A stretch of 64,000 bases of DNA from Salipiger marinus (GCF_900100085.1 NZ_FNEJ01000012.1:62001-126000), one strand, 5' to 3'. Shown: positions 44,036-52,326, counted from the first letter of the stretch. Program-made: numbers and translations. The notes: generated from the sequence alone by a model not told the origin.

Positions 44036-44983
44036 ATGTCGATACTGAAGAATTTTGCCGCGGCCGCCGCCCTGTGCCTTGGCACCGTGCCGCTGGCCCA
44101 TGCCCAGAACGTGGCGCTTGGCACGCTCAGCGGGGCGGCCACCGGGCAGATCGGGATCGCGATCGCCAGCGTCGCCTCCAGCGCGGGCGAGATCCGCGTC
44201 ATCCCGCAGGAAACCGCCAACACCGCGCAATATATCCCGCTGGTGGATCAGGGGCAGCTGGAGTTCGGCATCGCCAACTACCCGCAGACCTATTTCGCCA
44301 TGACCGGCACCGGCCTCTCCGAAGGCCAGCCCGCCGACAACCTGCGGCTGGTCGCCTCGCTGATGGATTTCACCTCCGGGATGCTGGTCATGGACGACTC
44401 GGGCATCGCGACGCTGGAGGATCTGGCGGGCCGCAACGTGCCGCGCTTCCCTGACAATTCGCTGGGCGACTATGTGATGCGGGCGGTGATGGCCACGGCG
44501 GATCTGACCTATGACGACGTGCGCGCGGTGCCGACTGCCAATTTCCTGTCCATGTATGACGGGTTTCGCGACGGCATCCTCGACACCTCCATCGCCACCA
44601 TCGGCTCGGCCTTCGTGATGGACATGCAGGCCAGCGTCGGCAAAGTGCGCTATCTGCCCCTGTCCGAAGAGGATGAGGCGGTGATGGACGAGATCCTGCC
44701 CGGCACCCGCATCTTCGACGTGTCCGGATCCGGCGAGGCGGCGGTGACCGAGGATACCAAGGTCTTTGGCTATGAATACCTGCTTTTCGCCAATGCCGAC
44801 GTGCCGGATGCGGTGGTGACCTCGATGGTGCGCGCGCTGCATGACGGGCGCGAGGATCTGCTGGCCACCAGCCCGATGTGGGAAAGCTTCGTGCCCGAAG
44901 GCATGGCCCGCGCAGGCGGCATGACCTATCACCCCGGCGCGCTCGCCTTCTATCAGGAACACGGGATCCCGGTCGCGGAATGA
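44036..44983 (+). CDS. TAXI TRAP solute-binding protein (GntR side)
   Basis: 315 aa from ATG 44036 with GGAGAGG upstream. Signal peptide to about residue 22 (LAHA-Q), then VALGTLSGAATGQIGIAIASVASS, PQETANTAQYIPLVDQGQLEFGIANYPQ and PRFPDNSLGDYV. Paralogue of the protein at 35329-36276 with the same length. The TRAP permease gene follows after 51 bases. It probably brings in the substrate for the divergent SDR-MBL-monooxygenase operon. Confidence 0.9.
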   Translation: MSILKNFAAAAALCLGTVPLAHAQNVALGTLSGAATGQIGIAIASVASSAGEIRVIPQETANTAQYIPLVDQGQLEFGIANYPQTYFAMTGTGLSEGQPADNLRLVASLMDFTSGMLVMDDSGIATLEDLAGRNVPRFPDNSLGDYVMRAVMATADLTYDDVRAVPTANFLSMYDGFRDGILDTSIATIGSAFVMDMQASVGKVRYLPLSEEDEAVMDEILPGTRIFDVSGSGEAAVTEDTKVFGYEYLLFANADVPDAVVTSMVRALHDGREDLLATSPMWESFVPEGMARAGGMTYHPGALAFYQEHGIPVAE

Positions 44984-44991
44984 CCGCGACC
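44971..44991 (+). promoter_or_regulatory. Hairpin spanning the stop codon of the TAXI binding protein gene
   Basis: Eight-bp stem GGTCGCGG/CCGCGACC (44971-44978, 44984-44991); the loop contains the stop codon at 44981-44983. Confidence 0.45.
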
Positions 44992-45034
44992 CGCCCCTGC
45001 CTGTCCTTCTTTCCTTTAGACACCGGGATGAGTG

Positions 45035-46948
45035 ATGACGCTGTTCACTGACACCCCCCTGATCCCGCGGATCGCCCAGATACTGGGCGCCGCGGTGCCG
45101 GTGCTGGCGCTGATCTGGGTGCTGCGCCTGCCGATGCGCGCCGGGATGCTGGTCTTTCCCGAACAGATCGCGGCGGTGATGCTCGCCATCTCCATGGCGG
45201 CGATCTACCTGCGCACGCGGGGCACGGCGGGCCTGCCCGTCTGGCTGGACATGGCGGGGGCGCTGGCCTCGCTGCTGATGGGCGGCTGGGTCTATGCCCG
45301 CTTTCAGGTGCTGTCGGAAATGGCCGCCTTCCACCCGACCGAGGCGCTGATCCTTGGCGTCTGCGTGGTGCTGCTGGTCATGGACGTGCTGCGCCGGGTG
45401 GTGGGCTGGACGCTGGTCGCCATCTTCGCGGCCTTCTTCGCCTATGCGCTCTGGGGCGACCTGATCCCCGGCCCGCTGTCGGGCCGGGCCATCCCGCTGG
45501 CGCAGGTGTTCCGCTATCTGGGCACCGACAGTTCCGCGACATGGGGCGCCTCGCTGCAGGTGGGCGCCTATGTGGTGGCGGTCTTCGTGCTGTTCGGCGG
45601 CTTCCTGATCGCGGTGGGAGGAGGCGATTTCTTCACCCAGCTGTCGATGCGGGTGGCGGGCAAGGGGCCGGGCGGCTCTGCCAAGATCGCGGTGACCGCC
45701 TCGGGGCTGTTCGGCTCGGTCTCGGGCAGTGCTGTGTCCAATGTCATGTCCACCGGGGTCATCACCATCCAGATGATGATGCGCACCGGGTTCAGCGCCC
45801 GGCAGGCGGGCGCCATCGAGGCGGTGGCCTCCACCGGCGGGCAGCTCATGCCGCCGATCATGGGGGCGGCGGCCTTCCTGATGGCCGAGATCATTCAGGT
45901 GCCCTATCGCGACATCCTCGTGGCGGCCCTGCTGCCTGCGTTCATCTATTACCTGTCCATCTTCATCCAGATCGACTTCCTGTCGCGGCGCGACGGCGTG
46001 GGCACGCTGGCGGGGGAACGGCGGGTCGCGATGCTGCGGGTGCTGGCCAATGGCTGGACGCCGATCCTTGGCTTTGTCGTGCTGCTGTCGGGGATCTTCA
46101 TGCTGAACCTGCAGGCGCAGGTCGCAGCGACCTGGACGATCTTCGTCCTGCTGGGCGTGGCGCTGCTGGCCCATGTGCTGCGGCCCGGCATGCCCGGATC
46201 GCTGTCGCCGCGCGCGGCATGGGACGCGCTTGCCACCACCGGCATGGCCACGGCAGAGGTGCTGCTGGTCACGGCGGCGGCGGGCATGATCGTGGGGATC
46301 CTGTCGGCCACCGGGCTTGGCTTCTCGCTGTCGATGATGCTGCTCGACATCGGCGGCGCCTCGCTGTTCGGGATGCTGGTGGTCACGGCGCTGGTGGCGA
46401 TCCTGCTGGGGCTGGGCCTGCCCACCACCGCCGTCTACCTGCTGCTGGCCTCGCTGGCGGCCCCGGCGCTGGTGCAGCTTGGCATCGCCCCGATCCCGGC
46501 GCATATGTTCGTCTTCTATTTCGGCATGCTGTCCATGATCACGCCGCCGATCGCGCTGGCCTCTTTTGCGGCGGCGACCATCGCCGGGGCGGGGCAGATC
46601 CAGACGGCGGTGGAATCCTTCCGCGTCGGCTGGGTCGCCTATCTGCTGCCCTTCCTGTTCATCTACAAGCCCGCGCTGCTGATGGAGGGCAGCTGGCCCG
46701 AGATCCTGTATGTCGCGGTCTCCTCGGTGCTGGCGCTGGCGCTGGTCTGCGGCGGCTGGCTGCGCCACGGCTTCGTGCCGGTCGAAGGTCTGCTGCGCCC
46801 GGTCTGGATCATCGTCGGGCTGCTGACCATCACCCCGCTGTCGCAGATGGGCGGCTACGGGCTGGAACTGGGCGTCTCTGCCCTTGGCGCGGGGCTGATG
46901 CTGCATCACCTGATGGCGGTGCGGCGGCACAGGCAGGTTCCGGCCTGA
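45035..46948 (+). CDS. TAXI TRAP transporter fused membrane subunit (GntR side)
   Basis: 637 aa, fused small and large subunits. The large part contains SGLFGSVSGSAVSNVMSTGVITIQ, EAVASTGGQLMPPIMGAAAFLMAEI, LGLGLPTTAVYLLLASLAAPALVQLG and IPAHMFVFYFGMLSMITPPIALA. Closely parallels the permease at 33311-35236 through these blocks, so the two transport modules arose by duplication. ATG at 45035 preferred to a GTG one codon earlier. Followed by a clear intrinsic terminator. Confidence 0.9.
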   Translation: MTLFTDTPLIPRIAQILGAAVPVLALIWVLRLPMRAGMLVFPEQIAAVMLAISMAAIYLRTRGTAGLPVWLDMAGALASLLMGGWVYARFQVLSEMAAFHPTEALILGVCVVLLVMDVLRRVVGWTLVAIFAAFFAYALWGDLIPGPLSGRAIPLAQVFRYLGTDSSATWGASLQVGAYVVAVFVLFGGFLIAVGGGDFFTQLSMRVAGKGPGGSAKIAVTASGLFGSVSGSAVSNVMSTGVITIQMMMRTGFSARQAGAIEAVASTGGQLMPPIMGAAAFLMAEIIQVPYRDILVAALLPAFIYYLSIFIQIDFLSRRDGVGTLAGERRVAMLRVLANGWTPILGFVVLLSGIFMLNLQAQVAATWTIFVLLGVALLAHVLRPGMPGSLSPRAAWDALATTGMATAEVLLVTAAAGMIVGILSATGLGFSLSMMLLDIGGASLFGMLVVTALVAILLGLGLPTTAVYLLLASLAAPALVQLGIAPIPAHMFVFYFGMLSMITPPIALASFAAATIAGAGQIQTAVESFRVGWVAYLLPFLFIYKPALLMEGSWPEILYVAVSSVLALALVCGGWLRHGFVPVEGLLRPVWIIVGLLTITPLSQMGGYGLELGVSALGAGLMLHHLMAVRRHRQVPA

Positions 46949-46970
46949 CCCCTCCCCCGGCCGGACCCAA

Positions 46971-46998
46971 AGGCCGCCCCACCCGGGGCGGCCTTTCT
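46971..46998 (+). terminator. Rho-independent terminator after the TAXI operon
   Basis: Ten-bp stem AGGCCGCCCC/GGGGCGGCCT with a 4-base loop followed by TTTCT, 23 bases after the permease stop. Confidence 0.8.
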
Positions 46999-47084
46999 GC
47001 ATCGGCGGCTTGACAGGCCCCCCCATCTGCGCGACCCGGTCTGCCGGACCGGCACGGCGCCGGAGGCAGGCAGGAGCAGGACAG

Positions 47085-48062
47085 ATGGGCATTCGTGCAG
47101 GGATCGTGGGCATCAGCGGGTTTGGCGGCGGCGAGGCGCTGCGCCTGATCGCGGCCCATCCCGCCTTTGATCTGGTCTATGCTGCGGGCGAGGGCAGCGC
47201 GGGCAGCCGGCTGGTGGACCGCTATCCGGGGGTGCCTGCCAGGCTTGCCGGTCTGGTCATCGAAAAATGGGATCCCGACACCCTGCCAGAGCTTGACCTG
47301 CTCTTCGCCTCGCTGCCCACCGGCACCTCGGCAGAGGCGCTGGCGCGGGTGCCGCCGCAGGTGAAGATCGTCGATCTTGGCGGCGATCACCGCCATGTCG
47401 AGGGCTGGACCTACGGGCTCGCCGATGTCTGGCCCGACCGGATCAGCGGACAGAGCCGCATCGCCAATCCCGGCTGCTTTCCCGCCGCCACGCTGACCGC
47501 GCTGGCGCCGCTGCTGTCCGGCGGGCTGATCGCCCCGGACCGCATCGTGATCGACGCCAAGACCGGCATTTCCGGCGCGGGACGGGGCGGCGCCGACACC
47601 CGCTTCGGCTATGCCGAAACCAATGAAAACCTGCAGCCCTATGGCCTGCTGCGCCATGTACACATGCCCGAGATGGCCCACACCATCGAAGCGCTGAGCG
47701 GCGGCAGCGCCGCAGGGCTGGTGTTCACGCCGCATCTGGTGCCGATGACGCGCGGCGTGCTGGTCACCATCTACTGCCGGGGACAGGCCAGCACCGACCA
47801 GTGCCTGACCGCCGCGCGGGAGTTTTATGCCGACCGTCCCTTCGTCCGGGTGACCGACCGCCCGCCGCAGACCAAATGGGCCAGCGGGTCGAACCTTGCC
47901 TTTGTCAGCTATGCCGCCGATCCGGAGCGCGATCTGGTCATCGCCATGGGCGTGGTCGACAATCTGGGCAAGGGGGCCGCAGGCCATGCGGTGCAGAATG
48001 CCAACCTGATCTGCGGCCTGCCCGAAACCGCCGGGCTGGACGGCGCGCCCGTCTGGCCCTGA
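47085..48062 (+). CDS. argC: ArgC-like N-acetyl-gamma-glutamyl-phosphate reductase
   Basis: 325 aa NAD(P)H-dependent acyl-phosphate/semialdehyde dehydrogenase. ArgC features: GISGFGGGEALRLIAAHPAF at the N-terminus (normally GYTG), SLPTGTS, DLGGDHR, catalytic Cys in IANPGCFPAA near residue 128, SGAGRGG, ETNENLQPYG, the His of HVHMPEM, FTPHLVPMTRGVLVTIY and DNLGKGAAGHAVQNANL. Canonical for the enzyme that makes N-acetylglutamate semialdehyde in arginine synthesis. Lone gene between two terminators in a catabolic region, not next to other arg genes; it may be the only ArgC or a repurposed copy. Confidence 0.85.
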   Translation: MGIRAGIVGISGFGGGEALRLIAAHPAFDLVYAAGEGSAGSRLVDRYPGVPARLAGLVIEKWDPDTLPELDLLFASLPTGTSAEALARVPPQVKIVDLGGDHRHVEGWTYGLADVWPDRISGQSRIANPGCFPAATLTALAPLLSGGLIAPDRIVIDAKTGISGAGRGGADTRFGYAETNENLQPYGLLRHVHMPEMAHTIEALSGGSAAGLVFTPHLVPMTRGVLVTIYCRGQASTDQCLTAAREFYADRPFVRVTDRPPQTKWASGSNLAFVSYAADPERDLVIAMGVVDNLGKGAAGHAVQNANLICGLPETAGLDGAPVWP

Positions 48063-48088
48063 CCCGTCTGGCCCTGACCCGGCAAGGA

Positions 48089-48114
48089 GGCCGCCCCGCC
48101 GGAGGGGGGCGGCC
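48089..48114. terminator. Bidirectional terminator between argC-like gene and ALDH gene
   Basis: Nine-bp stem GGCCGCCCC/GGGGCGGCC (48089-48097, 48106-48114) in the convergent gap. Just before it the 17-base stretch around 48061-48078 is a near-exact tandem duplication. Confidence 0.6.
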
Positions 48115-48120
48115 CGTCTC

Positions 48121-49623
48121 TCAGCCCGGCAGGCCGATCTGGCGCAGGGTCACGGGGCGGTCGGGGATCGTGACGGTCTTGACCTCGGTATAAAACGCCT
48201 CGCAGGCGGCGCCGCCCTCGCGGCCCACGCCGGAATTCTTGTAGCCGCCAAAGGGCGCGCGCAGGTCGCGGGTCATCGGCGTGTTGACCCAGACCACGCC
48301 AGAGCGCAGGTCGCGCGACGCCGCCTCCACCGTGGGCAGGTGATCGGACCAGACATAGGACACCAGCCCGAATTCGGTGTCATTGGCCATCTGCATCGCC
48401 TGATCGTAGCCTTCGAAGGTCAGGAAGGTGGCGAAGGGGCCAAAGATCTCTTCCTGACAGACCCGCGCCGCGTTGGAGGGGGCAAGCACCGCCGTCGGCT
48501 CGATGAAATAGCCGCCCGCCAGATCACCCGCCATCTGCGGCACGCCACCGCCGGTCAGCAGGGTCGCGCCATCCTCCTGCGCGACCTTGACATAGGACAG
48601 CACCCGGTCGCGATGCGCCGCCGATCCCAGCGGACCCATTTCGGTGCTGTCGAGCATCGGATCCCCGATGCGCAGCTGCCGGGCGCGGTCGACAAAGCGG
48701 GCAAGGAAGGCCTCGCTGATGGATTTCTCCAGCAGGATGCGCGACCCGGCAAGGCATTGCTGGCCATTGCCGGAAAAGATCGCCAGCAGCGCCGCATCCA
48801 GCGCCCGGTCCAGATCGGCGGAGGCAAAGATGACATTGGCGCTTTTGCCGCCCAGTTCCAGCGAACAGGGTTTCAGCCGCTGCGCCGCCCCGGTCATGAT
48901 CCGCCGCCCGGTTTCGGTGCCGCCGGTGAAGCTGACCAGATCCACGCCCCTGTGCGCCACCAGCGCCTCGCCCGTCACCGAACCGCGCCCGTTCACCAGA
49001 TTGACCACGCCTTCGGGCAGGCCCGCCTCGTGCAGCAGTTCCACGAAGCGGCGCAGCGCCAGCGGTGTCTGCTCTGACGGTTTCAGCACGCAGGTATTGC
49101 CGAAGGCCAGCGCCGCCGCCACCTTCATCGAGGCAAGGGCGGTGGGGGCGTTCCATGGCGCGATCAGCGCCGCGACCCCCACCGCCTCGCGCACCACGAC
49201 CGACCGGTAGCCGGTCACCTGATCGTAAACCTCGCCGCTGCGCTGGCCCAGATATTCCGCGAAGAAGCGGAAGTTGTAGGCGGCGCGGGTCATCTGGATC
49301 TGGCGCAGTTCGCGCAGCGAGATGCCCAGATTGTAGCATTCCAGCAGCGCCAGTTCATCGGCATGGGCCAGCAGCGTTTCGCTGATGGCGAGCAGCAGCG
49401 CCTGCCGCCGCTCCACCGACCAGCGCGGCCAGTCGGTGGTGTCGAAGCTGCGGCGCGCGGCGGCCACGGCCAGATCGACCTCGGCGGCATCCGCCTCGTG
49501 CAGGGTGCTGATCTGCGCGCCGGTGGCGGGGTAATAGACCGGGATGCGGTGGCCGCTGCCGGTGACGTCCTTGCCGGCGATCAGGCTGCCGACGCTTTGG
49601 GGAAGGGTATGCGTGTTCATCAT
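48121..49623 (-). CDS. Aldehyde dehydrogenase (HpaE-like)
   Basis: 500 aa NAD(P)+-dependent aldehyde dehydrogenase. APWNAPTALASMKVAAALAFGN, CVLKPSEQTPL, FTGGTETGRRIM, catalytic Glu in LELGGKSANVIF and catalytic Cys in GNGQQCLAGSR (near residue 300) are all present, with EEIFGPF and PFGGYKNSGVGREGG at the end. The sequence style resembles semialdehyde dehydrogenases of aromatic catabolism (5-carboxymethyl-2-hydroxymuconate semialdehyde type). Starts 3 bases after the SDR stop; the pair is divergent from the iron alcohol dehydrogenase. Confidence 0.88.
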   Translation of the reverse strand: MMNTHTLPQSVGSLIAGKDVTGSGHRIPVYYPATGAQISTLHEADAAEVDLAVAAARRSFDTTDWPRWSVERRQALLLAISETLLAHADELALLECYNLGISLRELRQIQMTRAAYNFRFFAEYLGQRSGEVYDQVTGYRSVVVREAVGVAALIAPWNAPTALASMKVAAALAFGNTCVLKPSEQTPLALRRFVELLHEAGLPEGVVNLVNGRGSVTGEALVAHRGVDLVSFTGGTETGRRIMTGAAQRLKPCSLELGGKSANVIFASADLDRALDAALLAIFSGNGQQCLAGSRILLEKSISEAFLARFVDRARQLRIGDPMLDSTEMGPLGSAAHRDRVLSYVKVAQEDGATLLTGGGVPQMAGDLAGGYFIEPTAVLAPSNAARVCQEEIFGPFATFLTFEGYDQAMQMANDTEFGLVSYVWSDHLPTVEAASRDLRSGVVWVNTPMTRDLRAPFGGYKNSGVGREGGAACEAFYTEVKTVTIPDRPVTLRQIGLPG

Positions 49624-49626
49624 TTC

Positions 49627-50394
49627 TCAGGCCATGAAGGTGCCGCCATTGACGTGCAGGGTCTGACCCGTGACGTAGCCGGCGGCGGGGGAAAGAAGGA
49701 AAAGCACCGGACCCACCACATCCTGCGGTGTGGCAAGCCGGGCCAGCGGGATGCTGCGGACATAGGCCCCGACATCCAGATGGCTGTCGGCGCGGTCCTC
49801 GCCGCCGCGCCCGGTGCCGCCGCGCAGGAAGGCGGTGTCCACGGCAGAGGGCGCCACGGCATTGACCCGGACCTGCGGCGCGTTCTCCTGCGCCAGAACC
49901 CGGGTCAGCGCGAGGATCCCGGCCTTGGACGCGGCATAGGGGCCGTAACCGGGCGTGGATTTGACCGCGAGTCCGGAGGAGATGTTGACCAGCGAGGCCG
50001 CGTTGCTGCGCCGCAGCAGCGGCAGCGCCGCCCGGGCCAGAAAGAAGGCGGCCTGCAGGTTGCCATCGATCATCTCGGACCAGAGGTCATCGGGGGTTTC
50101 GGCCAGCGGCGCGGGATCCCGGGTGAAGCCGACAAGGTTCACCATGCCGTCAAGCGCGGGCCAGTCCTGCGCCAGCGCGGCAAAGGCCGCCTCGACGCTG
50201 GCAGAGCTTGCGGCATCAACCGGATGGCCGCGCACCGGGGCGGGCGGGGGGTGGCGCGTCAGCGACTGCGGCAGATCCAGCACCGCCACCTGCGCGCCTG
50301 AATCGAGCAGCGCTGTCACCACCGCCCTGCCGATGCCGCCGCAGCCGCCGACGACCGCGATCTTCTGTCCTGCGAGGTCTGCCCAATGGCCCAT
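49627..50394 (-). CDS. SDR family oxidoreductase upstream of ALDH
   Basis: 255 aa classic SDR: VVGGCGGIGRAVV cofactor motif (a GGxGGIG variant), LVNLVGF where NNAG is usual, catalytic Ser in NISSGLAV, YAASK Tyr/Lys near residue 151 and VTGQTLHVNGG at the end. Likely oxidises an alcohol to a carbonyl that the downstream aldehyde dehydrogenase could take to the acid. Start at 50394 (MGHWADL). Upstream lies a LacI-type operator at 50484. Confidence 0.87.
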   Translation of the reverse strand: MGHWADLAGQKIAVVGGCGGIGRAVVTALLDSGAQVAVLDLPQSLTRHPPPAPVRGHPVDAASSASVEAAFAALAQDWPALDGMVNLVGFTRDPAPLAETPDDLWSEMIDGNLQAAFFLARAALPLLRRSNAASLVNISSGLAVKSTPGYGPYAASKAGILALTRVLAQENAPQVRVNAVAPSAVDTAFLRGGTGRGGEDRADSHLDVGAYVRSIPLARLATPQDVVGPVLFLLSPAAGYVTGQTLHVNGGTFMA

Positions 50395-50483
50395 GCCTGT
50401 CCCCTGCCCTTTCCGAACGCTGGCCGCTGCGGGATGCGCCGGGCCGGGCTGGCCCGGATGCGGCCGGTTTTCCGCACAGTTTA

Positions 50484-50497
50484 TGAATACGCTTGCA
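50484..50497. promoter_or_regulatory. LacI-type operator, best consensus match
   Basis: TGAATACGCTTGCA, centred on CG as in LacI-family sites (TGnAAnCGnTTnCA form). Confidence 0.6.
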
Positions 50498-50708
50498 AAG
50501 GCAAGAGACCGCGAGGCGGAGCGGCGTTTTCCTGTGCCCTCTGCCCAAGGCATGGGCATCTGCCCCCTGCCCCACGCCCGACAAGCCTTGCCAAGCCGGG
50601 CATTATCCCGGAAACTCCGCGCAGTTTTGCCGGACCGGGCGCGGGGATGGCGGCGCGGCGTCACAGGCCGCCCCGGGACCAGGACCGCCGCCACGTGCCC
50701 CGGCGCCG

Positions 50709-50722
50709 TGAATACAAATGCA
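50709..50722. promoter_or_regulatory. LacI-type operator before the iron alcohol dehydrogenase
   Basis: TGAATACAAATGCA; 11 of 14 bases match the 50484 site, with CG at the centre replaced by CA. Confidence 0.45.
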
Positions 50723-50772
50723 AGCGCCTTTCCCGGCGCTTTGACCCCATGCCATGACCCAAGGAGAAGATC

Positions 50773-51939
50773 ATGACCGATGCCCGCCCCAGCTACAGCT
50801 TCGACACGCCCGGATCCCTGCTGGTGGACTGGGGCGGCGCCCGGCGGCTTGGCCCGCTGCTGGCGGAAAGCTTTGCCGAACGGCGGATCCTGATCGTCAC
50901 CGACGCCTTCCTGCATCGCAACGGGCTGCTGGACCCGGCCAAAGCCTCGCTGCAGGAGGCGGGGTTTGCGGTGACGGTGTTCGACGATGTGGTGGCCGAT
51001 CCGCCCGAAGCCATCGTGCTGGCCTGTGCGGACATGGCGCGCGCGGCTTCGGTCGATATCGTGCTGGGGCTTGGCGGCGGATCGTCGATGGACATTGCCA
51101 AGCTGGTGGCGGTGATGATCCGCTCTGACCAGCCGCTGGCGGATCTGTATGGCATCGGCAAGGTGCGCGGCAGCCGCACGCCGCTGGTGCAGGTGCCCAC
51201 CACCGCCGGGACGGGATCCGAGGTGACCAACATCACCATCCTGACCACCGGCGAGACCACGAAAATGGGCATCGTCGCGCCGCAGCTTTACGCCGACCGG
51301 GTCATTCTGGATGCGGAGCTGACCGTGGGCCTGCCGCCGCTGCAGACCGCCGCCACCGGCATCGACGCCATGGTGCACGCCATCGAGGCCTTTACCGGAC
51401 GGCACCGCAAGAACCCGCTGTCGGATCTCTTCGCCAAGGAGGCGCTGCGGCTGATGGCGGCAAACCTGCTGCGCGCCTGCGACACCGGCACCGACCGCGC
51501 CGCGCGCGAGGCGATGCTGCTGGGGGCGACGCTGGCCGGGCAGGCCTTTTCCAACAGCCCGGTGGCGGCGGTGCATGCGCTGGCCTATCCGCTGGGCGGG
51601 CATTACCACCTGCCCCATGGCCTGACCAACGCGCTGATGCTGGGGCCGGTGCTGCGCCACAACATGACGGCGGCGGCAGTGCACTATGCCGAACTGGCCG
51701 ATGTGGTGCTGGGCACGTCGGGGGGCGATGTCGCGGCGCGGGCCGAAGCCTTTGTGGAGTTCATGGACGATCTGATGACCCGCTCCGGCGCGCCGCGCCG
51801 TCTGCGCGACTGCAAGGTGGCACAGGATCACCTGCCGGTTCTGGCCAAGGACGCGATGCTGCAGACACGGCTGCTGATGAACAACCCCGTGGAGGTGACA
51901 GAGGCCGACGCGCTGGCGCTGTATCAGGCCGCCTACTGA
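50773..51939 (+). CDS. Iron-containing alcohol dehydrogenase
   Basis: 388 aa group III (Fe-ADH) enzyme. NAD motif LGLGGGSSMDIAKLVAVM near residue 95, PTTAGTGSEVTN near 137, and metal ligands Asp in ATGIDAMVHAIEA, then His in HALAYPLGGHYHLPHGL. AAGGAGAAG lies upstream of the ATG. This family includes 4-hydroxybutyrate dehydrogenase, maleylacetate reductase and hydroxyacid-oxoacid transhydrogenase. In this setting it probably oxidises a hydroxy acid or reduces a semialdehyde. Divergent from SDR-ALDH and presumably co-regulated through the LacI-type sites. Confidence 0.88.
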   Translation: MTDARPSYSFDTPGSLLVDWGGARRLGPLLAESFAERRILIVTDAFLHRNGLLDPAKASLQEAGFAVTVFDDVVADPPEAIVLACADMARAASVDIVLGLGGGSSMDIAKLVAVMIRSDQPLADLYGIGKVRGSRTPLVQVPTTAGTGSEVTNITILTTGETTKMGIVAPQLYADRVILDAELTVGLPPLQTAATGIDAMVHAIEAFTGRHRKNPLSDLFAKEALRLMAANLLRACDTGTDRAAREAMLLGATLAGQAFSNSPVAAVHALAYPLGGHYHLPHGLTNALMLGPVLRHNMTAAAVHYAELADVVLGTSGGDVAARAEAFVEFMDDLMTRSGAPRRLRDCKVAQDHLPVLAKDAMLQTRLLMNNPVEVTEADALALYQAAY

Positions 51940-51948
51940 CCGCTGCGC

Positions 51949-51976
51949 GGGCCCGCAGCCGCCGCGCTGCGGGCCC
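51949..51976 (+). terminator. Hairpin after the iron alcohol dehydrogenase
   Basis: Perfect 11-bp stem (51949-51959 with 51966-51976), 6-base loop, 9 bases past the stop; U-poor tail. Confidence 0.55.
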
Positions 51977-52326
51977 CGATCCCGCCCGGTGATCCCGCGC
52001 CTTTTGCCGCAAAGCAGAGCCGGTTTTTCGCTATTCGCCGCAGCGTTGCAATTTGCGCAATTCCCGGGAATTTGTTGACGTTGGGCCGGAGTCTGGATAA
52101 TCTCGACAGTAATTAGAACCAAGTTTTTCCGATTCCGGTGACGGCCCAATTTTCACGGTGCAGACCGGGCTTTCACACAAAATGACGGGGGCGGGTCGCG
52201 TTGTCTGGCCCCCTGTTCGCCGATAAGGCTTCTTGATTTCCGAGGGTCGTTCGGGGTCGTCCATATGTGTGTAAATGGCGACCCCGTTGTGGTTTATCTT
52301 GTAAAGACGGGAGAAGGGGCAATTTC
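51977..52326. other. Leader region of the LuxR-type gene
   Basis: AT-richer than the surrounding DNA. Contains the promoter and palindrome at 52059-52103, then about 220 bases of apparent untranslated leader. Short open frames here (for example minus strand 52031-52264) look like chance. Confidence 0.5.
52059..52103 (+). promoter_or_regulatory. Strong sigma70-type promoter abutting a 14-bp palindrome
   Basis: TTGACG (52075-52080), 17-base spacer, TAATCT (52098-52103). Two bases upstream of the -35 is the perfect palindrome AATTCCCGGGAATT (52059-52072), preceded by TTGCGCAA (52053-52060). The position suits an activator or a repressor of the downstream LuxR-type gene. Confidence 0.65.

Larger units (their letters stand above)
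50395..50772. other. Divergent 378-base control region with two LacI-type operators
   Basis: Between the SDR-ALDH operon and the iron alcohol dehydrogenase. TGAATACGCTTGCA lies at 50484-50497 (90 bases before the SDR start) and TGAATACAAATGCA at 50709-50722 (51 bases before the alcohol dehydrogenase start). Each divergent unit thus has its own site. No credible gene seen between them. Confidence 0.6.

Noticed and set aside
43907-47113. Minus-strand open frame of more than 1000 codons opposite the second TAXI operon
   Set aside because: Same antisense high-GC effect; the plus-strand binding protein and permease are unmistakable.
52031-52264. 77-codon minus-strand frame in the LuxR-type leader
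   Set aside because: It crosses the putative promoter and palindrome, has no good ribosome site and no recognisable motif.
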